This document shows, piece by piece, positions 43,152-52,055 of a DNA stretch of 64,000 nt. A model generated the notes under the pieces. It was not told the DNA's origin and did not search any database. It saw only the letters and a list, made by a program, of their open reading frames with translations. A program made the position numbers and the translations under genes. Every line of letters starts with the position of its first letter. Position 1 is the first letter of the stretch. Where the stretch lies: contig NZ_MRCQ01000016.1 of assembly GCF_002304005.1 (NCBI RefSeq), forward strand, positions 1-64,000, given 5' to 3'. This stretch comes from Flavobacterium sp. ACN6. GTDB taxonomy: Bacteria > Bacteroidota > Bacteroidia > Flavobacteriales > Flavobacteriaceae.

Positions 43152-44513
43152 ATGGACTTTTCAAAAAATATTTTAGAAACAATTGGTAACACACCATTAG
43201 TAAAGCTTAACAAAATTGTTGCTGAAATTGATGCGTTAGTATTGGCAAAAGTCGAAACCTTTAATCCTGGTAATTCTGTAAAAGACAGAATGGCGGTGAA
43301 AATGATTGAAGATGCTGAGGCTGACGGCCGATTGAAACCAGGAGGAACTATTATTGAAGGAACTTCGGGAAATACTGGAATGGGACTTGCTCTTGTGGCA
43401 ATTATTAAAGGATACAAATTGATCTGTGTTATCTCTGATAAACAGTCAAAAGAAAAAATGGATATTCTTCGTGCTGTTGGGGCAAAAGTTGTCGTTTGTC
43501 CGACAGATGTTGAACCTACAGATCCTCGTTCTTATTATTCAGTTTCAAAGCGTTTGGCAGAAGAAACACCGAATTCTTGGTACGTAAATCAATATGATAA
43601 TTTATCAAATTCATTAGCTCATTATGAGCAGACAGGACCAGAAATCTGGAAACAAACCGATGGGAAAATTACTCATTTTGTTGTTGGAGTAGGAACGGGA
43701 GGAACAATTTCTGGAGTTGGAAAATATCTAAAAGAAAAGAATCCAAACATTAAAATTTGGGGAATTGATACGTACGGTTCTGTTTTTAAAAAATACCATG
43801 AAACAGGAATTTTTGACGAAAATGAGATCTATTCTTATATAACAGAAGGAATTGGAGAAGATATTTTACCAAAAAATGTTGACTTTTCTTTAATCGATGG
43901 TTTTACAAAAGTAACCGATAAAGATGCAGCGGTTTATACAAGAAAAATTGCGATGGAAGAAGCGATCTTTGTTGGAAACTCAGCTGGAGCTTGTATAAAA
44001 GGTTTATTGCAGTTAAAAGACCAATTTAAGCCAGATGACGTAGTAGTTGTTCTGTTTCACGATTCAGGAAGCCGTTACGTTGGTAAAATGTTCAACGACG
44101 ATTGGATGCGTGAGCGCGGATTCTTGGAAGAAAACGTAACAAAAGCAGAAGACGTTATTAAAGATCATATTGACAAGGAATTAATTGTTGTTCGTACCGA
44201 AGAATTGGTTTCGCATGCAATTGAACGTATGCGTAAATATAAAATTTCGCAGATTCCAGTTGTAGATATCAATGGTTTTGTAGGTTCTGTTGATGAAACA
44301 GACTTATTTAGAAGCTACGTTGCAGATAAAAATGTTGCAGAAAAACCAATTAAAGATGTAATGGGCAAGCCTTTTCCAATTGTACAATTAGGAACTCCAA
44401 TTGAAGAAGTTTCAAAACTTTTTACAAAAGAAAATGATGCGGTTCTGATAGATTTAGGAAACGGACATCATCACATTATAACGAAATATGATATCATTGG
44501 CTCAATAAAATAA
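43152..44513 (+). CDS. Cystathionine beta-synthase-like PLP enzyme with CBS domain pair
   Basis: 453 residues. The N-terminal ~320 residues are a cysteine synthase/CBS fold: GNTPLVKLNK, PLP-binding Lys in FNPGNSVKDRMA, and GTSGNTGMGLAL and GVGTGGTISGVGKYL for cofactor phosphate. The C-terminal ~120 residues form a Bateman module of two CBS motifs (LVSHAIERMRKYKISQIPVVDINGFVGSVDE and PIEEVSKLFTKENDAVLIDL). The architecture matches cystathionine beta-synthase (serine + homocysteine), but O-acetylserine sulfhydrylase activity cannot be excluded. A strong hairpin follows at 44532. Confidence 0.88.
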   Translation: MDFSKNILETIGNTPLVKLNKIVAEIDALVLAKVETFNPGNSVKDRMAVKMIEDAEADGRLKPGGTIIEGTSGNTGMGLALVAIIKGYKLICVISDKQSKEKMDILRAVGAKVVVCPTDVEPTDPRSYYSVSKRLAEETPNSWYVNQYDNLSNSLAHYEQTGPEIWKQTDGKITHFVVGVGTGGTISGVGKYLKEKNPNIKIWGIDTYGSVFKKYHETGIFDENEIYSYITEGIGEDILPKNVDFSLIDGFTKVTDKDAAVYTRKIAMEEAIFVGNSAGACIKGLLQLKDQFKPDDVVVVLFHDSGSRYVGKMFNDDWMRERGFLEENVTKAEDVIKDHIDKELIVVRTEELVSHAIERMRKYKISQIPVVDINGFVGSVDETDLFRSYVADKNVAEKPIKDVMGKPFPIVQLGTPIEEVSKLFTKENDAVLIDLGNGHHHIITKYDIIGSIK

Positions 44514-44531
44514 GCCTTTACAATAAAACTT

Positions 44532-44571
44532 ATCCATAAATCTAATTGCTTTTACAATTGGATTTGTGGAT
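44532..44571 (+). terminator. Long hairpin after the CBS-like gene
   Basis: Arms 44532-44548 and 44555-44571 form a 17-bp stem in which both mismatches are G-U pairs; the loop is CTTTTA. There is no long T-run behind it, so it may be a weak terminator or an RNA-stabilising hairpin. Confidence 0.6.
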
Positions 44572-44591
44572 TTGTCATTTAAAAATAAAAA

Positions 44592-45074
44592 ATGAATTTT
44601 ACAGCTATTGATTTTGAAACTGCTACGGGACATCATCCTTGTTCAGTTGGTATTGTTACGGTTCAGAACGGGATAATTGTCGACGAATTCGTAACATTAA
44701 TAAAACCGCCTAATAACGAATATAATCCATTTACAATTCGTGTTCACGGCATTTATCCAAAAGACACAGTCAACTCAAAATCTTTTTATCAAGTTTATCC
44801 TGAAATTGAAAAGAGACTTAAAAATCGCGTTGTAGTGGCACATAATGAAAGTTTTGACCGCAATGTTTTAATGAAATCAATGCTGCTTCACGGCTTAAAT
44901 TATGAAGACTTGAATATTGCAACAAAGTGGGAATGCACAGTTAAAATATATAAAGCAAAAGGTTTTAAGCCAACAAAACTGAGCGACTGCTGTCGTGAAA
45001 TGAATATTAAACTCAATCACCACGAAGCTTTATCTGATGCCAGAGCATGCGCTAAATTGTATATGCTTCGATAA
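44592..45074 (+). CDS. DEDDh 3'-5' exonuclease (DnaQ/PolC-like)
   Basis: 160 residues with a full exonuclease core: FTAIDFETAT (Asp and Glu of Exo I), VVAHNESFDRNVL (Asp of Exo II) and LNHHEALSDARACAKL (His and Asp of Exo III), the DEDDh pattern. It is short, just the catalytic domain, without a polymerase or GIY-YIG part. It could be a proofreading-type or RNA-trimming nuclease; the substrate is open. It is followed by the DUF2851 gene after 78 nt. Confidence 0.87.
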   Translation: MNFTAIDFETATGHHPCSVGIVTVQNGIIVDEFVTLIKPPNNEYNPFTIRVHGIYPKDTVNSKSFYQVYPEIEKRLKNRVVVAHNESFDRNVLMKSMLLHGLNYEDLNIATKWECTVKIYKAKGFKPTKLSDCCREMNIKLNHHEALSDARACAKLYMLR

Positions 45075-45152
45075 ATAAAAATATTATTTTGTAAGAATAA
45101 TATTAAAATTTTATTATTTTTAGATTTTATAATTATCTTTTAAAATCTAAAA

Positions 45153-46424
45153 ATGAGAGAAGACTTCCTTCATTATCTCTGGAAATTCAAGAAGTTTGAT
45201 ACTTTGAATTTAAAAACTGCTCAAGGTGAATTAATTACCATAATTAAAACAGGAGATTACTTAGAACTTTCTGGGCCTGATTTCTTCAATGCACATATTA
45301 AAATTGGAAATCAAAAATGGGCGGGTAACGTAGAAATTCATTTAAAATCATCTGATTGGTATTTGCACAATCATGAAAAAGATCCCACGTATAAAAATGT
45401 AATTCTTCATGTCGTTTGGGAGAATGATACTCCAATTTTTAGAGAAAATAATACCGAAATTCCTGTTTTGGTTCTTAAAGAGTATGTTGCAAAAGAAGTG
45501 GTTTCTAATTATCATGAATTAATCTCTCCAAAAACATGGATTTCATGCGAGAAACAAATAAAAGAAATCGACAGTTTTGTTTTTAAAAGCTGGCAGGAAA
45601 GACTATTTTTTGAGCGTTTAGAGCGTAAATCGAAATTTATATACGAATTATTAGAAGAAACAAATCAAGATTGGGAAGCGGTCTTATTTTGCCTTCTGGC
45701 TAAGAATTTTGGCTTAAACACAAACGGAAATTCTTTCTTGCAAATTTCAAAAGCAATTCCATTTTCAATAATAAGAAAAGAAAGTTTCGAAATAGAGAAT
45801 TTAGAAGCATTATTTTTTGGAACAGCTGGTTTGTTGGATTCAGAAAAAGAAGATGTTTATTTTAAAGATCTAAAATTTAGATATTTTTACTTACTTCATA
45901 AATATCAGTTTGAGAAAATCATAATAGAGCCAATTCAATTTTTTAAGCTTCGCCCCGATAATTTCCCCACAATCAGGCTTTCGCAATTAGCGGGAGTATA
46001 CCACAAAAATCAGAATTTGTTTTCTAAAATTATTGAATTAAAATCTTTGAAGAGTGTTTATGAACTGCTAAATATTTCAGCTGCTCCATACTGGCAAAAC
46101 CATTACCAGTTTGATAAAGAAAGTCCGAAGAAATCTAAAATATTATCAAAATCCTTTCTAGATCTGATCGTTATAAATACTATAATTCCGCTTCAGTTTT
46201 CTTATTCTATGATGATGGGAGAATCAATTGCAGAAAATTTGATTGATTTTATGAACGAAGTCGCTCCCGAAAAAAATGCAATAATTGATAAATTTGATTT
46301 GTTTGAAATTAAGGCTGAAAATGCATTTGAAAGTCAAACCCTATTAGAACTCAAAAATGAATACTGCAATAAGAAAGCCTGTTTGCAATGCGCTCTCGGC
46401 TTAGAACTTCTTAAAAATAATTAG
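45153..46424 (+). CDS. DUF2851 family protein
   Basis: 423 residues. The opening MREDFLHYLWKFKKFDTLNL and the block WAGNVEIHLKSSDWYLHNHEKDPTYKNVILHVVW are typical of DUF2851, a Bacteroidota family. The C-terminus has a Cys-rich CNKKACLQCALG. No catalytic activity is known. The NVEIHLKSSDW and H-x-H-x-x-D part looks like a nuclease- or metal-binding core, but that is speculation. No signal peptide, so cytoplasmic. Confidence 0.87.
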   Translation: MREDFLHYLWKFKKFDTLNLKTAQGELITIIKTGDYLELSGPDFFNAHIKIGNQKWAGNVEIHLKSSDWYLHNHEKDPTYKNVILHVVWENDTPIFRENNTEIPVLVLKEYVAKEVVSNYHELISPKTWISCEKQIKEIDSFVFKSWQERLFFERLERKSKFIYELLEETNQDWEAVLFCLLAKNFGLNTNGNSFLQISKAIPFSIIRKESFEIENLEALFFGTAGLLDSEKEDVYFKDLKFRYFYLLHKYQFEKIIIEPIQFFKLRPDNFPTIRLSQLAGVYHKNQNLFSKIIELKSLKSVYELLNISAAPYWQNHYQFDKESPKKSKILSKSFLDLIVINTIIPLQFSYSMMMGESIAENLIDFMNEVAPEKNAIIDKFDLFEIKAENAFESQTLLELKNEYCNKKACLQCALGLELLKNN

Positions 46425-46462
46425 AATTTGAGAATTAGAAAATGAGGTAATAAGATAATTTG

Positions 46463-46470
46463 TACTTTTG
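46463..46470 (+). promoter_or_regulatory. -7 box of the PspC gene
   Basis: TACTTTTG fits TAnnTTTG; the ATG at 46530 follows after about 60 nt. Confidence 0.45.
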
Positions 46471-46529
46471 TAATTCTAAGCGAATGCGAAGGAATCTAAA
46501 AATACTAAGGCTAAAATATAAAATCACCA

Positions 46530-46757
46530 ATGTCAGCAATTTTAAAACTTAAATTCTTTTTTGAAAAATATGGTTTCCATGTTTCATCAAGATTGGCAGA
46601 TAAACTAGGAATGCGCGTAACAAGTGTAAGATTGTTTTTTATCTACATATCGTTCGTTACCGCAGGTTTAGGATTTGGAGTTTACCTAACGCTGGCTTTT
46701 TGGATCAGATTAAAAGATCTAATTCGTTCAAAAAGAACATCAGTATTTGATTTATAA
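46530..46757 (+). CDS. PspC domain small membrane protein
   Basis: 75 residues. It has the PspC layout: a short amphipathic start, LADKLGMRVTSVRLFFIYISFVTAGLGFGVYLTLAFWI as one or two membrane helices (about 30-58), and a basic tail. E. coli PspC takes part in the phage-shock response to membrane stress; no psp partner genes are seen here, so the role is open. It ends in a terminator shared with the convergent permease. Confidence 0.8.
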   Translation: MSAILKLKFFFEKYGFHVSSRLADKLGMRVTSVRLFFIYISFVTAGLGFGVYLTLAFWIRLKDLIRSKRTSVFDL

Positions 46758-46792
46758 AAAAAAGCTCCAAATGAAAATTTGGAGCTTTTTTT
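46758..46792. terminator. Bidirectional terminator between pspC-like and permease genes
   Basis: AGCTCCAAAT and ATTTGGAGCT around loop GAAA form the stem core, extended by an A-run on the left (from 46758) and a T-run on the right (to 46792). Confidence 0.9.
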
Positions 46793-46800
46793 AAAATATT

Positions 46801-48270
46801 TTATTCTTCGATTTCGTTATTGTTAAGTTTCGATCTTTTCTTACTGTATCCAAAATATACTAGGATACCAATAAGAAGCCATCCTAACGACAATAATTGA
46901 GCATCTAAACTTAAATTAATGATTAAGTAAGTATTAATTGAAATTCCTAATACTGCAATAACTGGCAAAGCAGGAACTTTAAATGTTCTGTTTAATCCAG
47001 GTTGTTTTACTCTTAAGATCCAAACAGCGATACAAACCATTGTAAAGGCAAATAAGGTACCAAAACTAGTCATATCTGCTAATTTATTGATTGGTGTAAA
47101 AGCAGCAACAGTGGCAATAATACCTCCTAGAATCATTAAATTGGTTTTTGGTGTTCCAGAAAGAGGATTAACTCTTGAGAATACAGCTGGAATTAAACCA
47201 TCTTTAGACATTCCAAGGAAAATTCTAGATTGTCCCATGATCATTACCATTAATACAGAAACTAAACCAATAGTAGCCGCAACAGTAATAATAAAACCAG
47301 CCCAGCCTTGTCCAGCGATATCAAAAGCATAAGCAACTGGAGCTTTAATAGCTTCTGGATATTTTCCTAGCGGGTTGAAATCTTGGTAATTCATCATTCC
47401 AGTTAATACTAAAGAAACAAGAATATATAAAGTTGTACAGATTAATAAAGAGGCGATGATCGCAAACGGAACATCTTTTTTAGGATTGATAGCTTCTCCA
47501 GCTTGTGTAGAAACGGCATCAAAACCAACATACGCAAAGAAAATTGCAGCAGCTCCAGAAACAATTCCTCCAATTCCGTAAGCATTATGAGTAGTTTCTT
47601 TTTCAACAATTTGAGTAGCTTCAGGAATAAATGGATGCCAGTTAGCTGTATTGATGAAGAAAAGACCAGCTATAATTACAAAGATTACGGCGGAAACTTT
47701 AAGAATTACAATAGCATTATTCGCTTTAGCAGCACTTTTTGTTCCTTTAATAAGAAGTGAAATAACTAAGATAACGATCAAAAAAGCAGGCAGGTTCATA
47801 GAGAAACCTTCTCCAGTGTAACTTGCAGGATCGGTTGTAAGCCAGTCTGGAAGCTTAATGTGGAACATTTTAAGTAATTTATTAAAGTAGCCCGACCAGG
47901 AAACGGCGACCGTCATGGATCCCATTGCGTACTCTAGAATAAGTCCCCATCCAATTATCCATGCAAAAATTTCACCAATTGTACCGTAAGCATAAGCATA
48001 AGCAGATCCTTCAACAGGCAAAATTGAGGCAAATTCAGAATAGCAAAGAGCAGCGAAAACACACGCAATACCTGCGATGATAAACGATAAAGCTAATGCT
48101 GGACCTGCATGATAATAAGCTCCAGTACCGGTAAGTACAAAAATTCCTCCACCGATAATGGCACCAACTCCAATCGCAGTAAGACTCCATTTTCCAAGAA
48201 CTCTCTTTAAATTACTTTTTTTTATATCGGCCTCAAAGGCAGATATTGGTTTAACTCTCCAAATTGACAT
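46801..48270 (-). CDS. APC-family amino acid permease
   Basis: 489 residues with about 12-13 hydrophobic segments. The first helix region WSLTAIGVGAIIGGGIFVLTGTGA is the APC substrate-binding signature. YSEFASILPVEGSAYAYAY and the FAYVGFDAVSTQAGEAINPKKD block match the cationic amino acid transporter (CAT/YfnA-like) branch. It sits in the inner membrane and likely imports an amino acid with protons. The substrate is not readable. ATG 48270 begins MSIWRVKP. It is divergent from the HhH gene. Confidence 0.9.
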   Translation of the reverse strand: MSIWRVKPISAFEADIKKSNLKRVLGKWSLTAIGVGAIIGGGIFVLTGTGAYYHAGPALALSFIIAGIACVFAALCYSEFASILPVEGSAYAYAYGTIGEIFAWIIGWGLILEYAMGSMTVAVSWSGYFNKLLKMFHIKLPDWLTTDPASYTGEGFSMNLPAFLIVILVISLLIKGTKSAAKANNAIVILKVSAVIFVIIAGLFFINTANWHPFIPEATQIVEKETTHNAYGIGGIVSGAAAIFFAYVGFDAVSTQAGEAINPKKDVPFAIIASLLICTTLYILVSLVLTGMMNYQDFNPLGKYPEAIKAPVAYAFDIAGQGWAGFIITVAATIGLVSVLMVMIMGQSRIFLGMSKDGLIPAVFSRVNPLSGTPKTNLMILGGIIATVAAFTPINKLADMTSFGTLFAFTMVCIAVWILRVKQPGLNRTFKVPALPVIAVLGISINTYLIINLSLDAQLLSLGWLLIGILVYFGYSKKRSKLNNNEIEE

Positions 48271-48543
48271 ACTCTTATATTGGTTTATTTGTTATTAAGC
48301 TCCAAATGTATTGTTTTTTGTAAAAAATAAAAACATTTATCATGTTTTAAGTTATAAATTGTTGATTTTTTTTACAAGACTCTCAAGGAAAATTCTGCAA
48401 GTATTGATATTCATTAAATTAATTGCTCTTTTGTATAAGATTTGATAATTTTTTTAAAAACTATTTTCTTACTAATTTTCTTGATAAATTTGAAAGGTTT
48501 TTCTGATTTTATTAGAAAACGAAATTTGAAACTCTTTTTCATT

Positions 48544-49434
48544 ATGAATTTTAAACATTTGAGGCACTATTTGCATTTTACAAAATACCAAAGAACTGGT
48601 ATATTAATTCTGTTTACAATTATGCTGATATTGCAGTTAATTTACCTCTTTGCAGATTTTAATATTTCGGAGAACCAAAGTTCGGCTAAGAACGAGTGGC
48701 TGGCACTCCAATCAGAAATTGATCAGGAAAAATCCAGTAAGAAAAATAACAAACCAGTAAATTATCTATTTAACCCTAATTTTATTTCTGATTACAAAGG
48801 ATATAAACTTGGAATGTCTCTCGAAGAAATAGATCGTTTGATGGTGTTTCGCAAACAAAATAAATTTGTAAACTCGGCAAAAGAGTTTCAACAAGTTACT
48901 GGGGTTTCGGACTCGTTATTAAAGAAAATTTCTCCTTTGTTTAAATTTCCAGATTGGGTTCAGAATAAAACAAGCTTCAAAACAGAAAAAACAGAATATA
49001 CTTCGAAGAGCTTCTCAAAGAAAGCGGTGAAGTTTGAAGTGCTAGATATAAATCAGGCAACCCAAGATGATTTGATAAAAATTTATGGAATTGGAGAAGG
49101 TTTGTCATCTAGAATATTAAAACAGAAAGAAATTTTAGGATGTTTTGTTTCAATGGATCAGATGAATGACATTTGGGGACTTTCGCCCGAAGTTATAAAC
49201 GAATTGAATAGCCATTTTAAAGTTGTGATTCCTGCAACATTCAAGAAAATAAAGGTAAACGATTCCTCTTTAAAAGAATTATCTCAATTTTCATATTTCA
49301 AATATGCACTTGCAAAACAGATCGTGACGCATAGAAGTATGAATGGAAATTTTAATAATATTGAGGATTTGGCAAAAATTAAAGATTTTCCTGTTGAAAA
49401 AGCAAAAATAATTAGTTTATATTTGGAGTTCTAA
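48544..49434 (+). CDS. Membrane-anchored helix-hairpin-helix (ComEA-like) protein
   Basis: 296 residues from ATG 48544; the open frame extends to 48442 but the upstream part is AT-rich and not conserved-looking. A membrane helix lies at about 17-38 (RTGILILFTIMLILQLIYLF). Helix-hairpin-helix repeats follow, with LDINQATQDDLIKIYGIGEGLSSRIL as the best match to ComEA, plus an earlier one (LGMSLEEIDRLMVFRKQNKFVNSAKEFQQV) and a later one (LAKQIVTHRSMNGNFNNIEDLAKI). Such proteins bind DNA non-specifically; ComEA acts in DNA uptake. The role here is inferred. It is followed 13 nt later by an acyl-CoA dehydrogenase gene. Confidence 0.82.
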   Translation: MNFKHLRHYLHFTKYQRTGILILFTIMLILQLIYLFADFNISENQSSAKNEWLALQSEIDQEKSSKKNNKPVNYLFNPNFISDYKGYKLGMSLEEIDRLMVFRKQNKFVNSAKEFQQVTGVSDSLLKKISPLFKFPDWVQNKTSFKTEKTEYTSKSFSKKAVKFEVLDINQATQDDLIKIYGIGEGLSSRILKQKEILGCFVSMDQMNDIWGLSPEVINELNSHFKVVIPATFKKIKVNDSSLKELSQFSYFKYALAKQIVTHRSMNGNFNNIEDLAKIKDFPVEKAKIISLYLEF

Positions 49435-49447
49435 AAGAAAACAACGG

Positions 49448-50590
49448 ATGAATTTTGATTATAACGAAACGCAGCTCATGATAGCTCAGTCTATAAAAGA
49501 CTTTGCAGAAAAAAATATAAGACCCAATATAATGGAATGGGATGAAGCACAAATTTTTCCAATACCACTATTCAAACAACTGGGTGAAATGGGCTTTATG
49601 GGAGTTTTGGTGCCCGAAGAATATGGAGGTTCAGGTTTAGGTTATCATGAATATATAACAGTAATTGAAGAAATTTCTAAAGTAGATCCCTCGATTGGGT
49701 TGTCTGTAGCTGCGCATAATTCGCTATGTACAAATCATATTTTAACTTTCGGAAATGAAGAGCAAAAGAAAAAATGGCTTCCCAAATTAGCTACGGCTGA
49801 ATATATTGGTGCATGGGGATTAACGGAACATAACACAGGTTCTGATGCAGGAGGAATGAATACAACTGCTGTAAAAGATGGAGATGATTGGATTGTAAAT
49901 GGTGCAAAAAACTTTATAACGCATGCAATTTCAGGTGATATTGCTGTTGTTATAGTGCGTACTGGAGAAAAAGGAGATTCAAAAGGAATGACTGCTTTTG
50001 TTTTTGAAAAAGGAGTGGCTGGTTTTTCATCAGGGAGGAAAGAGAATAAATTAGGAATGCGAGCAAGTGAAACTGCCGAATTGGTTTTTGACAATTGCCG
50101 TATTCCGGATGAAAATAGATTAGGCGAAGTGGGGCAGGGTTTTGTTCAGGCAATGAAAATTTTGGATGGAGGCAGGATTTCGATCGGAGCTTTATCATTA
50201 GGGATAGCAAAAGGAGCTTATGAAGCAGCTTTAAAATATTCGAAAGAAAGACATCAGTTTGGTCAGCCAATAAGCAGCTTTCAAGGAGTTTCGTTTAAAT
50301 TAGCTGATATGGCTACAGAAATTGAAGCTTCGGAATTGTTGCTGCATAAAGCGGCGTTTTTAAAGCAGCAGCATAAACCAGTAACAACATCTGGCGCAAT
50401 GGCAAAAATGTATGCTTCTGAAGCATGTGTGAAAATTGCCAATGATGCAGTTCAAATTCATGGCGGATACGGTTATACCAAAGACTTTCCAGTAGAAAAA
50501 TTTTATAGAGATTCGAAATTATGTACTATAGGAGAAGGAACTACTGAAATTCAAAAGCTAGTCATTTCTAGGAACTTGTTGAAAGAATAA
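49448..50590 (+). CDS. Acyl-CoA dehydrogenase
   Basis: 380 residues, full length. It oxidises acyl-CoA to enoyl-CoA using FAD. The flavin and substrate motifs GAWGLTEHNTGSDAGGMNTTA and VQIHGGYGYTKDFPVEKFYRDSKL are present. The catalytic glutamate is probably in IGEGTTEIQ, near residue 363, as in short/medium-chain enzymes. The stop codon forms part of the first unit of a 7-bp tandem repeat. Chain-length preference cannot be told. Confidence 0.92.
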   Translation: MNFDYNETQLMIAQSIKDFAEKNIRPNIMEWDEAQIFPIPLFKQLGEMGFMGVLVPEEYGGSGLGYHEYITVIEEISKVDPSIGLSVAAHNSLCTNHILTFGNEEQKKKWLPKLATAEYIGAWGLTEHNTGSDAGGMNTTAVKDGDDWIVNGAKNFITHAISGDIAVVIVRTGEKGDSKGMTAFVFEKGVAGFSSGRKENKLGMRASETAELVFDNCRIPDENRLGEVGQGFVQAMKILDGGRISIGALSLGIAKGAYEAALKYSKERHQFGQPISSFQGVSFKLADMATEIEASELLLHKAAFLKQQHKPVTTSGAMAKMYASEACVKIANDAVQIHGGYGYTKDFPVEKFYRDSKLCTIGEGTTEIQKLVISRNLLKE

Positions 50591-50691
50591 AGAATAAAGA
50601 ATAAAGAATAAAGAATAAAGAATAAAGAATAAAGAATAAAGAATAAAGAATAAAGAATAAAGAATAAAGAATAAAGAATAAAGAATAAAGA
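50585..50691. repeat. 7-bp tandem repeat, about 15 copies
   Basis: Perfect GAATAAA units run from the stop codon of the acyl-CoA dehydrogenase to 50691. Because 7 is not a multiple of 3, every frame meets TAA soon. It lies 109 nt upstream of the rpsU -7 box. Confidence 0.95.
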
Positions 50692-50799
50692 AGCTTTAAA
50701 GTGCACTTTGTTAGATTATTATCATTTCTCTTTTTTCTATGGTCTATTATCTTTTTGAAATAATTCAGAATTTATAACTCATAATTCATAATTAATATC

Positions 50800-50828
50800 T
50801 ACATTTGCAGCCTTAACGAGAGGAGGTG
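50800..50828 (+). promoter_or_regulatory. rpsU promoter and strong Shine-Dalgarno sequence
   Basis: TACATTTG (50800-50807) fits TAnnTTTG, so the leader is only about 25 nt. It contains GAGAGGAGGTG, with AGGAGG at 50821-50826, 10 nt before ATG 50837. This is a near-perfect Shine-Dalgarno sequence, whereas the other genes here have A-rich leaders. In Flavobacterium the anti-SD is held back in the ribosome by proteins including bS21, and rpsU is the known exception that keeps an SD for autoregulation (established for F. johnsoniae). Confidence 0.85.
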
Positions 50829-50836
50829 TCTATATT

Positions 50837-51031
50837 ATGTTAATTATACCAATTAAAGACGGAGAAAATATCGATAGAGCATTAAAGCGCTATAAAAGAA
50901 AATTTGATAAAACAGGAACTGTTCGTCAATTAAGAGCACGTACTGCTTTTATTAAGCCGTCTGTTGTGAAAAGAGCTCAAATTCAAAAAGCAGCTTACAT
51001 TCAAGGCTTGAAAGATAGTTTAGAAAGTTAA
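50837..51031 (+). CDS. rpsU: Ribosomal protein bS21
   Basis: 64 residues with the bS21 pattern of Arg/Lys-rich helices: IDRALKRYKRKFDKTGTVRQLRAR. It joins the 30S platform near the 3' end of 16S rRNA. In Bacteroidota it helps sequester the anti-SD sequence. The strong Shine-Dalgarno sequence before it suggests that ribosomes lacking bS21 translate it preferentially. An intrinsic terminator follows. Confidence 0.96.
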   Translation: MLIIPIKDGENIDRALKRYKRKFDKTGTVRQLRARTAFIKPSVVKRAQIQKAAYIQGLKDSLES

Positions 51032-51054
51032 TATCTAGCTTTTCAAAAATAATT

Positions 51055-51101
51055 ACCGTTAGTGGTCAAAATGTTTTAATTTTGATGCTAACGGTTTTTT
51101 T
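51055..51101 (+). terminator. Intrinsic terminator after rpsU
   Basis: ACCGTTAG (51055-51062) pairs with CTAACGGT (51088-51095), with inner CAAAAT/ATTTTG pairing, and a T-run to 51101. Confidence 0.9.
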
Positions 51102-51128
51102 GTGCTCAATTTTTAGATTTTAATTTTA

Positions 51129-52022
51129 ATGAAAACAAGTAAAGAAGCTTTTAGTGATTATCTTTTGTTAGAGAAAAAATATTCTCCACATACGGTTGGA
51201 GCGTATTTGAATGATGTAACATCTTTTGAGTCTTTTCTTGTAGAAGCATTTGATCAGGAAAATGTGGATTTGGTTAATTATAGTCAGGTAAGAAGTTGGA
51301 TTGTTTCGTTGGTTGATCAAAATATCTCAAATGTTACTGTTAATAGAAAAATGGCTTCTTTGAAAGCATTTTATAGATTTCTTTTAAAGTCAAAGCAAAT
51401 CGAGGTTAATCCGATGCTGAAGCATAAATCATTAAAAACGCCAAAAGTAGTTCAGGTTCCTTTTTCTGAAAAAGAATTAAAAGATTTGCTGGGTCAAATT
51501 GATACTCCGGTGGGTTTTGAGGAAGTACGGGATAAGCTTATTGTTGAGATGTTTTATGTGACAGGAATGCGTCGTGCAGAATTAATTCATTTAATGGTTA
51601 AAAATGTAGATCGTTCTGCTGGTGTTATAAAGGTTTTAGGGAAAAGAAACAAAGAGCGCATTATTCCTATTTTGCCAATTATAATAAATCAAATTGACTC
51701 CTATATAAAGGAGCGGGATGCTTTAGAAGATATTGCCGATTTGGACTATTTTTTTATTTCGAAAAAAGGGTTAAAATTGAGTGAATCTTTTGTTTATCGT
51801 TTAATAAATTCATACTTTAGTAGGGTCTCAGAAAAGGTGAAGAAAAGTCCGCATGTGCTTCGTCATACTTTTGCAACTCACCTATTAAATAATGGGGCAG
51901 ATTTGAATTCAGTTAAAGAATTATTAGGGCATTCTAGTTTGGCATCTACTCAGGTTTATACTCATAATAGTTTGGCGGAGCTTAAAAAGGTATATAAAGG
52001 TGCGCATCCAAGAAATAAGTGA
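51129..52022 (+). CDS. Tyrosine recombinase, XerC/XerD type
   Basis: 297 residues, the usual length. An N-terminal SAM-like core-binding domain spans about 1-85. The catalytic domain has GMRRAELIHLMV (Arg I), SPHVLRHTFATHLLNNGADLNSVKELLGHSSL (His-x-x-Arg and the second His) and the nucleophile Tyr in STQVYTHNS. It most resembles the housekeeping XerC/XerD enzymes that resolve chromosome dimers at dif, which fits its place among core genes rather than in a mobile element. Which of the two it is cannot be decided. The hpf gene follows 33 nt later. Confidence 0.92.
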   Translation: MKTSKEAFSDYLLLEKKYSPHTVGAYLNDVTSFESFLVEAFDQENVDLVNYSQVRSWIVSLVDQNISNVTVNRKMASLKAFYRFLLKSKQIEVNPMLKHKSLKTPKVVQVPFSEKELKDLLGQIDTPVGFEEVRDKLIVEMFYVTGMRRAELIHLMVKNVDRSAGVIKVLGKRNKERIIPILPIIINQIDSYIKERDALEDIADLDYFFISKKGLKLSESFVYRLINSYFSRVSEKVKKSPHVLRHTFATHLLNNGADLNSVKELLGHSSLASTQVYTHNSLAELKKVYKGAHPRNK

Positions 52023-52055
52023 TAATTCTAAATGTTAAATCCTAAAATTTGTATT

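Noticed and set aside
51129..52022. Integrase of a mobile element next to tRNA genes
   Set aside because: The recombinase is of housekeeping Xer type and lies between rpsU and hpf; no attachment-site duplication of a tRNA end is visible.
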